From Coraliomargarita algicola (GTDB taxonomy: Bacteria; Verrucomicrobiota; Verrucomicrobiia; Opitutales; Coraliomargaritaceae), in contig NZ_CP138858.1 of the NCBI RefSeq assembly GCF_033878955.1, positions 1,736,001 through 1,800,000 on the forward strand: 64,000 bases of DNA, in the 5' to 3' direction. The notes beneath the pieces are model-generated. The model made no database searches and was not told where the DNA came from. It saw only the letters and a program-made list of their open reading frames with translations. This document shows, piece after piece, positions 45,101-53,035 of the stretch (positions are counted from its first letter, which is position 1; every line of letters starts with the position of its first letter). The position numbers were made by a program, and so were the translations under genes.

Positions 45101-47468
45101 GGTCAATTTGCACATCACACCAACCCTCGCCTCGGCACTGCAATGGGCCGCCGTCGATCCAAGCATCGGCAAAGCTTACCGCGACGGCCCGACGCTCAAC
45201 GCGCGCATTAGCAGCCTCCTTCTCTCGGGAGAAGCCATGCTCTTTGGCACCACCTTTGCCGACCAAGTCGTGCCCTTCGCCACCACCGCATTCACGCAGG
45301 ACAGTGTCAACTTATCCAACACCGTGCTCACCGAGATCTACAGCGCAGCGCCTTCCAGCACAACCTTCTGGCCCGCCGAGCGCGTGGTCGACGACGGCGT
45401 GCTCGCCACCATCCAATCAATGGGCTACAGCCACACTGTGGTGGATCAAATGCGCCACTTCTTCAAATGGTTTGGCCGCACGCAAACTCTCGGACAAGCG
45501 GGCTACCAGATCAACGAAGTCAACAACGTCGGCCTCTTCCCAATCCACGACTTCGCCAGCACCTTCCTTTTCCAAAACCAGGATCTCGGGCTCAACATCT
45601 CCCTGCGCGAACTACTCGGTCGTCGCGCCCGCAGCGGCACCCAAGATCAAGTGCTCAGCCTGCTCAGCGATTGGGAAGACTTCCGTAGCGCCGCCAACGC
45701 CGAGGCCTACGATCTGAACCTGCGCTGGATCGCCAACCGCCCGTGGATCGAACTCGTCACACTCGACGATGTCGCGCACGGCGATATCGACCTCTCGCAG
45801 CCGGCCGATGGCAGCGGCGACACATGGAGCACCGTCGACCGCGGCACCGGCCAAAGCCTGCAACGCACCGCTAAGGACTTTATCGACCACGCCACCCAAG
45901 AGAACTACGGCAACTGGTATAATGGCCAGTCCGGCCGCGAAGAAGGTCTCGCGGGTAAGACCTTTGAAGTGCGCCCGGGCGTGAACGTGCCCGCCGCCTT
46001 CGGCGAAGTAGGCGTCAGCGGTATCGCCGACGATGCCTGGGGCGACGTCGCCGCCATCAGCAACAGCAGCACCAGCCAATTGGGCCGCTCCGTCGCGCAC
46101 GCGGCCATGTTTGTGACTGCCTTCCATGAGCAGCAGAACAATAACCTTAGCAAGTTCTCCACCGGCACTTACATCTATCCCGACACCGACTTCAACAACC
46201 TGGCCGAGTTCTCCAAACTGGCACAGTCGCAGTTGCGCTTTGCCGCCCTCTACCAACGAGTCGATGCCTGGGCCGCCGCCGCACCCGTCATCGCACAAAC
46301 CAGCGCTGAAGACATCGACCTCGACGGCGAAGATGAATACCTGCTCTACAACGAAACCGCCTTCGCCGTCTTCGAAGCCATCGGCGGACGCTGCGTGGCC
46401 GCCTTTGCGCGCAACCCCGCCAGCGGCACCGTCTATCAAATCATCGGCACTCAGCCAAGCTACGCCGGCAACGAAACCGAAGAAGAAGGCACCGCCAATG
46501 TGGACGGCAGCAGCATCGGCGCACGCCGCACCTCCGCGTTTAAGGACTGGTATGCCGACGGCTCCGGCGGGGGCACCACCCAATACGTGAACAGCCTCTA
46601 CACTGTCGCCGCCAGTGGCAGCAATGGTTGGACGTTTACCGCGCCCGGTAGCCACATCATAAAGACCATCACGCTCGACGACGTGCTCCCCGACCTGCAA
46701 GCCAACTACACCCTCAGCGGCACCAATGTCGACAAGCTCTACGTGCGTCACGGTCTCTCGCCCAATCTCTGGAACCTGATCAGCCGCGGTCAATACGACC
46801 TCGACAATCTCAGCGTATCCACCGGCCGGATACGCCTCGCCAACCGTGGCGGTGCCGAGCCCGTCGTCGCTGAAGTCACCTACGATGCCAACACAGTCTT
46901 CAACGGCGACGCGGTCGACGACCAACCCGGCACCCTCGAATGGGATTCGCCCAACATGCGCAACCAAGCACTGACGCAACAAGTCGAGTTCACCAACGTC
47001 GACGGTCAGAACAGCTTTTCGATGACCTTGAGCCTCGAAAGCGGCATGACGGATAACGACGGCGACGACCTGCCCAACTGGTGGGAGCTGGACAACGGCC
47101 TCGATCCCGACGACGCCACTGGCAGCAACGGAAAAACCGGCAACGACGACGGCGACGCCTTCACCAACTTCGAAGAATACGTGCTCGGGCTCGACCTCAC
47201 AGAGGCGGAGTTCAACGGTCTACCGCAGGGCCTGATTGAAACAAACGAGAGCGGCCACTTCACTGTGACCTTCCCCGTTCTCGCGGGCCGCAGCTACCGC
47301 GTCTGGTATGTCGATGATTTGACACAAACTTGGCAACCCGCCGGCGGCCGCTTCTCCATCACCGAGGACGCCCCCGCCTACACATGGACCGACGACGGCT
47401 CCGCCACCACTCCCGATCCCGCGACAGTCGACAATCGTTTCTTCAAGATCGAGATCACCCGACCTTAG
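39120..47468 (+). CDS. Giant secreted GH13 amylase with TSP3 calcium repeats and GH57-like second catalytic domain
   Basis: A 2,782-residue secreted protein. After a signal peptide (about 1-29) comes a GH13 barrel to about residue 500, with nucleophile Asp295 (GLRLDAVKH), acid/base Glu359 (VFGEHLGEP) and His420-Asp421 (AQSHDNDYA). Residues about 530-1350 are beta-domain-rich, with an EF-hand-like DTNQNGTRDAGE near 1030. Residues about 1370-1665 hold about seven thrombospondin-3-type DxDxDGxxD calcium repeats. Residues about 1680-1930 resemble the beta domain seen next to GH57 modules, and about 1940-2320 resemble a GH57 barrel: THGNQAIRS, VNLHITPTLASALQW, FWPAERVV with candidate nucleophile Glu2087, and LVTLDDVAHG with Asp2216/2217. 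A last calcium repeat (about 2643) and a small C-terminal beta domain close it. GH13 is firm; GH57 is by motif reading only. Confidence 0.85.
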   Translation: MLLSLKPLTATLRLTALLLITLSVRTTLGEAMLQYFNTDWAEITRKMPELAEAGYSSLWLPPPTKGSGGLSVGYDLWDPFDLGSKNQRNTVRTRYGTEAELLELVKTAHRFGIRVYFDNIMNHRAFDIPGYNEDTPIDVYPGMVPEDFHLQTTQEGFYRKWNNTRDWNSAWQVQNLGLADLIDIAQEPGTTNYNFGPTEGSTFPKIKFIRDPDRPEQYAYDKDDNYIGFGGLLPLAEGLLNTEGNPTPSEAQIKARAQQYLQDNAGYYEEYVQDYLNRAARWLMDRTHADGLRLDAVKHAQADFFGATFGEDKDSSNYGYLGQVQVQYNLTRGFSDWNNHRDTVFDTEAPRDDAMVFGEHLGEPPGYSDYFSAGMRLVDNPLRTEFNSRLGSPWNGLNGFDNSGAGGFDPALTVMHAQSHDNDYASRRELQHAMYFTRAGLGLLYTDGNYQAETLGESGGAFPRHANTSFLGQWDDSRVPNILYIHEQFARGYQLGKYSDSDVVVYERMDKRENGSMSDADGVTMLFMLNDDYSSGHGVNFGTSFPATPGGNDAYLYNYSSYYGGPFYTYASNIVNGSTIVPAGGYFVFGWKNPDPSSLWANSGGRPLTIYQGGVEVGTVDVLRKDGPNGDADFHGDTLPSSSQPIISNLENNDFAYTATVPRITDGTQVRFVARVDGSAENILLKLDGGIDLNDTNHAGGDPRDNPPALATDTFLGYEQATFVDRIGPEKFAATDTARCIFGSAGAETFTAGAATANGFGDNPQETAAATFVFHDPTAGFDSWTPDDGALATATQLDQTGSSTIIWVKTNSVGAGFKAYVYYTTDGSAPEGAGAWGRGTTQVAEAFYVVPNTEDGDNWWRAEINPTPAGTLKYKISVYKTFQPSVFPSGAAEVALKTKMMTTFQTSERDLTTVTVRPHNDYGVSETGLEEGMHMIAARTFLDRPGKASIYNTFKQTFYYDAERPQGEVRFPENNGDTIGGSSYGIVVRTDATVKEVWYRIEDSDTTNDDINTGGSNGNGVGFEPFTDTNQNGTRDAGESYDDLNGNEQWDNNVAEIWALASEQTPSLNITPGDPAYRKEWRFNYVNVPATGSADIKVRFRELSSSNYEDFALSDEAGHFTTLTRTVNTAGPDERMFIAFPAQNRQIVDDNYVMKVYFTKSLADGLTEQQLIDRFLINIGSTEENDAGESQSRDDYSIVYNETSEYHALAYQLPNLYNDINDYDHKITVTHDRPTPATDFESTRIVRALPVTTPRVLIVNPPELGSDSRPYEIILPDVPAPTADQREFTIQIATNLDATNVALNFVDLKGSSIGTPTSVVSGNSKLWDFTWSAIAEGSYRFTATVTAPGGTGTADRNTKVIFRELVEEDPNNTDDDNDGLLDADENTAQLLPIVNSDQWTNGDIHAYFAFGSSNPFSPDTDGDGLPDGLEVGWRNALNADTDAAADTDGDGFKNFIGDLDPPFYNTVDNYGNVPNVDSISAGGDRTRQSAGSVTDPTNPDSDYDGISDGVEDANRNGWVDGDGAIIPVDYNPWAGRDWPDGVRQPSETWTETDPNNADTDGDGASDGYGEDSNFDGVIAGDSNNDRVYDAGEAWSETDPLNRDTDGDGLPDGWEINNGLDPLDNGTDSLRTAAVDDGDTNQGATGDPDGDSFSNATELVNGTRPLEDDNVPPPPANSIIIGPGADDSVGSVSNLNEFTDWTIDDLLALDEYDGNGGNNQGSDIYKAYDGFDESRDIVAFYFRDGGADGKLYFRFDFQDLKAFAEEGNLDAYIVIDTGNTAVGESALPEEVDTRTNMKWEAVVAIYNADNGAVYIDTDSGSNTTAIGEDLFSKGVVRRTQADANGFKQAYFNSQLDAMEASISRQALLDAGWNGNADNLNFQVYTTRDGIDNSGPGLGDIGGRSDVRDSIRNDYIASSYYKDQSNLSGDKSILYSWFSRTGDNDRGKRAKVALITHGNQAIRSANEMHDRIHDDASTDPAGYFRLVDAHDAFAAAVNLHITPTLASALQWAAVDPSIGKAYRDGPTLNARISSLLLSGEAMLFGTTFADQVVPFATTAFTQDSVNLSNTVLTEIYSAAPSSTTFWPAERVVDDGVLATIQSMGYSHTVVDQMRHFFKWFGRTQTLGQAGYQINEVNNVGLFPIHDFASTFLFQNQDLGLNISLRELLGRRARSGTQDQVLSLLSDWEDFRSAANAEAYDLNLRWIANRPWIELVTLDDVAHGDIDLSQPADGSGDTWSTVDRGTGQSLQRTAKDFIDHATQENYGNWYNGQSGREEGLAGKTFEVRPGVNVPAAFGEVGVSGIADDAWGDVAAISNSSTSQLGRSVAHAAMFVTAFHEQQNNNLSKFSTGTYIYPDTDFNNLAEFSKLAQSQLRFAALYQRVDAWAAAAPVIAQTSAEDIDLDGEDEYLLYNETAFAVFEAIGGRCVAAFARNPASGTVYQIIGTQPSYAGNETEEEGTANVDGSSIGARRTSAFKDWYADGSGGGTTQYVNSLYTVAASGSNGWTFTAPGSHIIKTITLDDVLPDLQANYTLSGTNVDKLYVRHGLSPNLWNLISRGQYDLDNLSVSTGRIRLANRGGAEPVVAEVTYDANTVFNGDAVDDQPGTLEWDSPNMRNQALTQQVEFTNVDGQNSFSMTLSLESGMTDNDGDDLPNWWELDNGLDPDDATGSNGKTGNDDGDAFTNFEEYVLGLDLTEAEFNGLPQGLIETNESGHFTVTFPVLAGRSYRVWYVDDLTQTWQPAGGRFSITEDAPAYTWTDDGSATTPDPATVDNRFFKIEITRP

Positions 47469-47480
47469 CACCCCCCTCAC

Positions 47481-50400
47481 ATGAAAGCCCCACTCACCAC
47501 CACAGCACTCTTCCTTAGCGCCTCTAGTCTCGCGCAGGCCGCTGGCTATCTCGAAGTCAATGCACCCGGTTACGATTTTCGCAGTGCGGAATACACCACC
47601 ACCCACGTCTTCGTCGACGAAATCGTGGGCACCTCGGTGGACATCGAGATTCTTTATAACTTGGCAGGGTTTTCAAATATCACCGACGTCGAAGTCTTTA
47701 CCAATGTAAACCGCCGCGACCTCGCTCGCATTGATAAAGACAGCGACGGCTATGCCGACGGCATCCAGCCAATCGACGGCAACAGCATCACCGATTCGCC
47801 TGCAGATGTTGATCCCAGCACCGGCCATTACTACGCCCCACTCAACATGACGGACGGCGACAGTAACAACATTTGGGAGTTAACCATCCCAGCCTCCAAG
47901 ACTGGAGCCTACCGCCTGACCGCTCGTTTCAAAACATCCGACGCCATTGCGGAAAACAACTACGATCCCAACAACTGGATTTGGTATGGCCTGCGCGATC
48001 ACGCCGTGGTCGTCTCGCCAGTCGATGCGCGAGAAGTGCGTCTTTACGAGATCAATGTTTTCAATATCGAAGCCTCTGGCGACACCTTCGAAACACGTTC
48101 CACCTTTGAAGATCTGCACAATGCCGCCGGCGCCGCGCACAACGCCAGTAATCGCTGGGATCTCAGCTACCTGAAAAACCTCGGCATGAACTGGCTCTGG
48201 TTCCAACCGATCCACCCCAACGGCATCGACGGCCGCGAGCCCAATGATGGCTGGGGCGGCAGCGGCGATCCCTATGACCCCGGCAGCCCTTACGCCGTAA
48301 AGAACTTCTTCGAAGTGAACGAGCTGATGACGATCAACTACAACGGCGCCAATACCATCGCACAAAACCGCGCCGCCTCGATGACTGCCTTTCAAAACTT
48401 CGTCGCCGCCGCCGACACCGAAGAAGTCGGCATCATGCTCGACGCGCCCTTTAATCACACGGCCTTCGATGTCGAGCTCGCGCAAATCGGCGTCGATTTG
48501 TTTGAGCGTTCAGGCGAAACCTGGGCACCCACCGATGAGATTCGTAATCGCGACGCACGCTTCTTCTCCGCCGATGGTAACTACGGCAACCGCGCAACCG
48601 GCGCGGGAAACATCGCCGCCGGCCCCGACCGTTTTGACTTTGGCAAATGGAACGACGTCAAAGATGTGTTCTTCGGTCGCTACGATTCGCTCGTCGAATA
48701 CGACTCAGAACCGGAACGCTCCAGCTATAACAGCGAAGGCGATTGGTTCGACTTCACCGACAGCGACTGGACAAACGACGACGATACAGTGGCCCCAGGT
48801 CTGCAAAATGTCACCCGCCGCGTCTGGGATTACTTTGCTGAATATGCAGTCTTCTGGCTCGATCAAACCGGCTACGTCGACGGCACCCCAAAGATCGAAG
48901 CCAACCGCCACCTCGGCATCGACGGCCTGCGTTGCGACTTTGGCCAAGGCCTCCCTCCCCGCGCCTGGGAATATATGATCAACGTCGCCCGCACCCGCAA
49001 ATGGAACTTCGTGATGATGTCCGAATCCCTCGACGGTGGCGCGGTGACTTACCGTTCCAATCGACACTTCGACATTCTCAACGAGAACATCACCTTCTCG
49101 CTCAACTCTGCGAGCGATAAGGCCAGCTACCGCTCCATTTTCGATGATCGTCGCAACGCCTACGGCCAAGGCCTCGTGCTGCTCAACAACACCTCGCACG
49201 ACGAAGCCACCCCCAGCGACCCATGGGAATCCGTCGTACGCACCGCAGCCGTCGGCATGATGGATGGCACCAGCATGATCTTTCCCGGCCAAGAGCTCGG
49301 CATCGCCGGCACCTTCGGTTACAGCCACTACGAAAACAATTTTGGCAAAGACATTCCACATTTCAAACGCTGGAACTCTATGATGCCGATCTGGAACGAT
49401 GGCAACTTCGGCAACGATCAACTCTACCCGGTCTATTCCGGCATTCAAACCGCACGTAAAAATAGCCCCGCACTCACCAGTTCCAATCGTTGGTTCCTCG
49501 ACGGTGACGGCAACAACACCAAGATCTTTGCAGCTGCCAAATACGAAACAGCCAACGCCTCGCCCGCCAGTAGCGATGTCGTGCTCGGCTTCGTCAACGT
49601 CGATCGCAACAACGCTCAAAGTGATAACTTTAAAATTCCTGAAAGTCTCGCTCCCCTGCTCGGCTTACAAGATGGACGCACCTATAACGTCAAAAATATC
49701 GCCGCCTACTTAAACGACTCCATCGGCATGAGCGGACGCCGTGACACCTGGCTCTGGGGCAGCGGCATCACCGGCGCCGACCTCAAGGACAGCGGTTTCT
49801 TCGTCAGCCTCAACAAAGTGCCGACCACCGATGGCGACTGGAGCAGTGCTCCTTACGAAGCGCAATACCTCAAAGTTTACGACGTCACCGCACCGACAAC
49901 GATGCCGGCCACTCCGGACATGCCGAATAATTACGCCTACGAAATCGGCACCGAGGCCACCTTCGACTGGGAAGACGTGGCTCCGGATTCGGCAGGCATT
50001 GTGCCCGACTACGAAGTCACCGTGATTATCAACAGCGGCGATCCCACCACCTACATCACCTCTGAAAGCGAATACACCGTCAGCGCCTCTGAGGGTCAGC
50101 AAGTCTCCATCTCGGTCCGAGCGGTCAATCCAAACGCCACCGAAAACAAAGGCCCCACCAGTTCGCAGAGCCAGTTCGTCAAACTGCTTTCCGCAAACGG
50201 CGACGAAGACCACGACGGCCTCTCCAATGCCAACGAAAAAATCGCAGGCACCAACCCGCTGGATAATAGTTCGAGATTCGTCATCGGCGACCAGACAGTA
50301 GCAAGCAACGGCGACTTCACCCTCACCTGGGATCCAGTTGCCGGGAAGACGTACACCATTCAATCCCGCGTCGACTTAGTCGCAGGCGATTGGATCAACG

Positions 50401-50483
50401 ACGCCACCGGCCAAAGCTCCGGCAGCTGGACCGACACCAACCCCGATCTAGAAAAGAAATTCTATCGCATCGTAGTGGAATAA
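47481..50483 (+). CDS. Secreted GH13 alpha-amylase family enzyme with C-terminal calcium repeat
   Basis: A 1,000-residue exported enzyme (signal MKAPLTTTALFLSASSLAQA). Residues about 25-185 form an N-terminal beta domain typical of secreted amylases. The GH13 barrel follows (VRLYEINVFNIEAS), with nucleophile Asp486 (DGLRCDFGQ), acid/base Glu515 (MMSESLDGG) and His573-Asp574 (NNTSHDEAT). A fibronectin-like region, one thrombospondin-3-like DEDHDGLSNANE and a terminal FTLTWDPVAGKTYTIQ beta domain end it, the same tail type as the giant upstream. It begins 12 bases after the giant gene, so both are on one mRNA. It should act on starch or related alpha-glucan outside the cell. Confidence 0.92.
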   Translation: MKAPLTTTALFLSASSLAQAAGYLEVNAPGYDFRSAEYTTTHVFVDEIVGTSVDIEILYNLAGFSNITDVEVFTNVNRRDLARIDKDSDGYADGIQPIDGNSITDSPADVDPSTGHYYAPLNMTDGDSNNIWELTIPASKTGAYRLTARFKTSDAIAENNYDPNNWIWYGLRDHAVVVSPVDAREVRLYEINVFNIEASGDTFETRSTFEDLHNAAGAAHNASNRWDLSYLKNLGMNWLWFQPIHPNGIDGREPNDGWGGSGDPYDPGSPYAVKNFFEVNELMTINYNGANTIAQNRAASMTAFQNFVAAADTEEVGIMLDAPFNHTAFDVELAQIGVDLFERSGETWAPTDEIRNRDARFFSADGNYGNRATGAGNIAAGPDRFDFGKWNDVKDVFFGRYDSLVEYDSEPERSSYNSEGDWFDFTDSDWTNDDDTVAPGLQNVTRRVWDYFAEYAVFWLDQTGYVDGTPKIEANRHLGIDGLRCDFGQGLPPRAWEYMINVARTRKWNFVMMSESLDGGAVTYRSNRHFDILNENITFSLNSASDKASYRSIFDDRRNAYGQGLVLLNNTSHDEATPSDPWESVVRTAAVGMMDGTSMIFPGQELGIAGTFGYSHYENNFGKDIPHFKRWNSMMPIWNDGNFGNDQLYPVYSGIQTARKNSPALTSSNRWFLDGDGNNTKIFAAAKYETANASPASSDVVLGFVNVDRNNAQSDNFKIPESLAPLLGLQDGRTYNVKNIAAYLNDSIGMSGRRDTWLWGSGITGADLKDSGFFVSLNKVPTTDGDWSSAPYEAQYLKVYDVTAPTTMPATPDMPNNYAYEIGTEATFDWEDVAPDSAGIVPDYEVTVIINSGDPTTYITSESEYTVSASEGQQVSISVRAVNPNATENKGPTSSQSQFVKLLSANGDEDHDGLSNANEKIAGTNPLDNSSRFVIGDQTVASNGDFTLTWDPVAGKTYTIQSRVDLVAGDWINDATGQSSGSWTDTNPDLEKKFYRIVVE

Positions 50484-50493
50484 AGCTTCAAAC

Positions 50494-50578
50494 GTAGGGG
50501 CGCGACTTGTGAAGACCGCCGCAGCCCAGTCCTCCAAGCCATGCCTACGACGGCGCTTCACAAGTGAAGGCCCTACGA
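50494..50578. repeat. 85-bp interrupted palindrome between two GH13 genes
   Basis: CGTAGGG (50494-50500) pairs with CCCTACG (50572-50578), and CTTGTGAAG (50507-50515) with CTTCACAAG (50557-50565). It is a REP-like hairpin in the only gap of the amylase cluster; a related CGTAG/CTACG palindrome lies on the other side of the next gene. Confidence 0.65.
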
Positions 50579-50621
50579 TCCACCTCGTGTCCATCAATAT
50601 TCGTGTTTATCTCAGAAGTCC

Positions 50622-52358
50622 GTGCTAAAAAAATTCACTCACCTCCTGCAATTATCCTCTTTCCTCGCTGCGTCATTAAACGTCACGCAGGCCGCCCCCG
50701 ATTGGGCGAAGGACATAATCTGGTATCAAATCTTCCCGGAGCGCTTTAACAACGGTGATCCCAGCAACGATCCCACCCGTGCCTCACTGGACGACCCGCG
50801 CAATGTTTCGCCCAAGTGGGAAATCACCCCGTGGGATTCCGAATGGTTCGACCGCGCGGATTGGGAAAAGGAGATGAGCTATCATTTCCCCGATACCCTA
50901 CAACACCGCCGTTATGGTGGCGACCTGCAAGGTGTCATCGACAAGCTCGACTACTTGAAAGAGCTCGGCATCACTGGCATTTATTTCAACCCGATCTTTT
51001 ACGCCAACTCTCTGCATAAATACGACGGCAACAGCTTTCACCACATCGATCCGCACTTCGGCCCCGACCCCGCAGGTGACCTCGCACTGATCGCCGAAGA
51101 ATCCAGCAATCCGCGCAGCTGGCAATGGACCGCCGCCGACAAGCTTTTCCTCAAGCTGCTAGCAGAAGCCAAAGCGCGCGGCATCCGTATCATCATCGAC
51201 GGCGTCTGGAACCATACCGGGCGCGACTTCTTCGCCTTCGCCGACATTCGCACCACCTTTCAAAAGTCCCGCTACGCGCGCTGGTATCACATCAAAGAGT
51301 TCGACGATCCCCGCACCGCGCGCAACGAGTTCGACTACCACGGCTGGTATGGTTTCAAGAGCCTACCCGAATTTGCCAACGATCCCAGCGGCAACAACCT
51401 CGCCCCTGGCCCCAAGCGCTACATTTTCAACGCAACGAAGCGCTGGATGGACCCCAACAACGACGGCGATCCCAGCGACGGCATCGCCGGCTGGCGCCTC
51501 GACGTGGCCGAAGAAGTGCCAGCCGGATTTTGGAAGGAATGGCACGCCTACATCCGCGAGATCAACCCCGAGGTCTTCACCTCTGCCGAGATCTGGGGCA
51601 GCGCGGCGAACTATCTAAAAGACACCCACTTCGCCTCTGCCATGAATTACCGCGGCTTCGCCATCCCCGTCAAAGGCTGGCTGATCGACGGAAAAATTAC
51701 CGCCAGTGAATTCGCCGCACGGCTCGACCAAGAGCGCAACAGCCACCAAGGCGACACCGCCTATATTCTGCAAAATCTAGTCGATTCGCACGACACCCAA
51801 CGCGTCGCTTCCGCCATCGCCAACCGCGACAGTTTCCCCGAATACAAAAACGCCGACTGGTTCGACTACGACGACGGCGAACGCGTGCACGCCCGCACCC
51901 ACGGCTACAACAACGGCCCCCCCGACGCCGATGGACGCCGTATCTGGAAAATGCTCACCCTCTGTCAAGCCACCTACGTCGGTGCGCCCATGATCTACTA
52001 CGGCAGCGAAGTCGGCATGTGGGGCGCCGACGACCCCGAAGACCGCATGCCCACCTGGTGGCATCGCTTCGATCCAGAAATCCACGACAGCTATCAAAGC
52101 GCGTTCAAATTACGTCACGCCCAGCCCGCATTGCGCCGAGGAGATTTCAAAGTGCTCGAAACTCGCGACGGCAGCCAACTCTTCGCCTTCGAGCGCACCC
52201 TCGGCGACCAGCGCCTAGTGATCGTCCTCAATCGCGGCAAAGGCGATGTCACCCTCGACGGCGATTACCTCGACGGTTTAAAAGTCATCCACAGCACCGA
52301 TCCCGCAGCCAACACCCGTCGCCTCCCCCCGCTCAGCGCCGCGGTGTTTGGCAAGTAG
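50622..52358 (+). CDS. Exported GH13 enzyme, neopullulanase/cyclomaltodextrinase-like
   Basis: A 578-residue GH13 protein with a signal-like N-terminus (LKKFTHLLQLSSFLAASLNVTQA) and the opening WAKDIIWYQIFPERFNNGDPSND, typical of neopullulanase/maltogenic amylases. Catalytic residues: nucleophile Asp294 (GWRLDVAEE), acid/base Glu323 (TSAEIWGS), and His390-Asp391 (LVDSHDTQR). It would cut maltooligosaccharides or pullulan in the periplasm. The start is a GTG at 50622. It is the third enzyme of the plus-strand cluster, separated from the second by a 138-base gap holding a palindrome, and another palindrome lies just past its stop. Confidence 0.93.
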   Translation: MLKKFTHLLQLSSFLAASLNVTQAAPDWAKDIIWYQIFPERFNNGDPSNDPTRASLDDPRNVSPKWEITPWDSEWFDRADWEKEMSYHFPDTLQHRRYGGDLQGVIDKLDYLKELGITGIYFNPIFYANSLHKYDGNSFHHIDPHFGPDPAGDLALIAEESSNPRSWQWTAADKLFLKLLAEAKARGIRIIIDGVWNHTGRDFFAFADIRTTFQKSRYARWYHIKEFDDPRTARNEFDYHGWYGFKSLPEFANDPSGNNLAPGPKRYIFNATKRWMDPNNDGDPSDGIAGWRLDVAEEVPAGFWKEWHAYIREINPEVFTSAEIWGSAANYLKDTHFASAMNYRGFAIPVKGWLIDGKITASEFAARLDQERNSHQGDTAYILQNLVDSHDTQRVASAIANRDSFPEYKNADWFDYDDGERVHARTHGYNNGPPDADGRRIWKMLTLCQATYVGAPMIYYGSEVGMWGADDPEDRMPTWWHRFDPEIHDSYQSAFKLRHAQPALRRGDFKVLETRDGSQLFAFERTLGDQRLVIVLNRGKGDVTLDGDYLDGLKVIHSTDPAANTRRLPPLSAAVFGK

Positions 52359-52360
52359 CG

Positions 52361-52411
52361 TCGTAGCAAGGTTGGCTCTGCCGCCTGGCCTCTGGGCAGC
52401 CACTCCTACGA
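52361..52411. repeat. Interrupted palindrome with CGTAG/CTACG ends
   Basis: TCGTAG (52361-52366) and CTACGA (52406-52411) close an imperfect GC-rich hairpin (TGGCTCTGCC against GGGCAGCCA). It starts three bases past the GH13 stop and recalls the element at 50494-50578; it could also serve in 3' end formation. Confidence 0.5.
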
Positions 52412-52455
52412 AGCGGGCGCCCCATGCTTCGCTCTGCGAGCTACACAGTCTACAC

Positions 52456-53028
52456 CTATTCAGTCGGTTTCCCCTTAAAACGCAGAACGTCTGCCTGTGC
52501 GGAAACAAACAAATCACTCCACGGTTGCACCGCTGCAATCGTAGCCGGTACGGCATCTATCTGAGTGTTCAACACGCCAATCACAGCAATGCTCTCTTTG
52601 CGATTAAACATTCGCAAGCGCAGTCCCAGCTCATCCAGCATAGGCTTGAGCTCGGTAACATCGACGCCTTGCGCCAAATAAATGCAAATCTGATCCGCCG
52701 CCATAAAACTGAATTCACCGCTCGCAACTGATTCGACCGCGCGCACATAAGGGTAGCTCTCCTCAAAGTTCAGCAGCCACACACGCTGTTCAGGCTGCTC
52801 CGCATTGGGCAAATAGCCGAAATCGATAATCTGGCCCTGATGAATCGCCGCAGGCATCGCACTCGGTAAAGGCTCCGCTCCAGCCGCCACCATCTCGGCA
52901 TTATGCGCCACCCATGGATCCACTGCCGCTTCTTCCCTTTGCGTGCGCCGCGACAGCAGCATGGAAACAAGTAACATACCAATTAGGAAGCCGACGCCAT
53001 AGACGATAATACGATCTGAAGTTTTCAT
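52456..53028 (-). CDS. Single-pass membrane protein of unknown function
   Basis: A 190-residue protein I do not recognise. One membrane helix lies near residues 8-25 (IVYGVGFLIGMLLVSMLL), followed by a stop-transfer RR and an extracytoplasmic or cytoplasmic domain with mixed alpha/beta pattern (IDFGYLPNAEQPEQRVWLLN, FSFMAADQICIYLA, SIAVIGVLNTQIDAVPATIAAVQPW). It is encoded seven bases after a small membrane protein gene, so the two probably act together. Confidence 0.65.
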   Translation of the reverse strand: MKTSDRIIVYGVGFLIGMLLVSMLLSRRTQREEAAVDPWVAHNAEMVAAGAEPLPSAMPAAIHQGQIIDFGYLPNAEQPEQRVWLLNFEESYPYVRAVESVASGEFSFMAADQICIYLAQGVDVTELKPMLDELGLRLRMFNRKESIAVIGVLNTQIDAVPATIAAVQPWSDLFVSAQADVLRFKGKPTE

Positions 53029-53035
53029 AAAGCGT

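Noticed and set aside
45612..46982. A 456-codon open frame on the minus strand inside the giant amylase gene
   Set aside because: It is antisense to a well-conserved coding region with strong GC third-position bias, which leaves long stop-free antisense frames. Its protein has no recognisable domain and no plausible start context. Similar shadows at 40722-41645, 41733-42476 and 48705-49619 were left out for the same reason.
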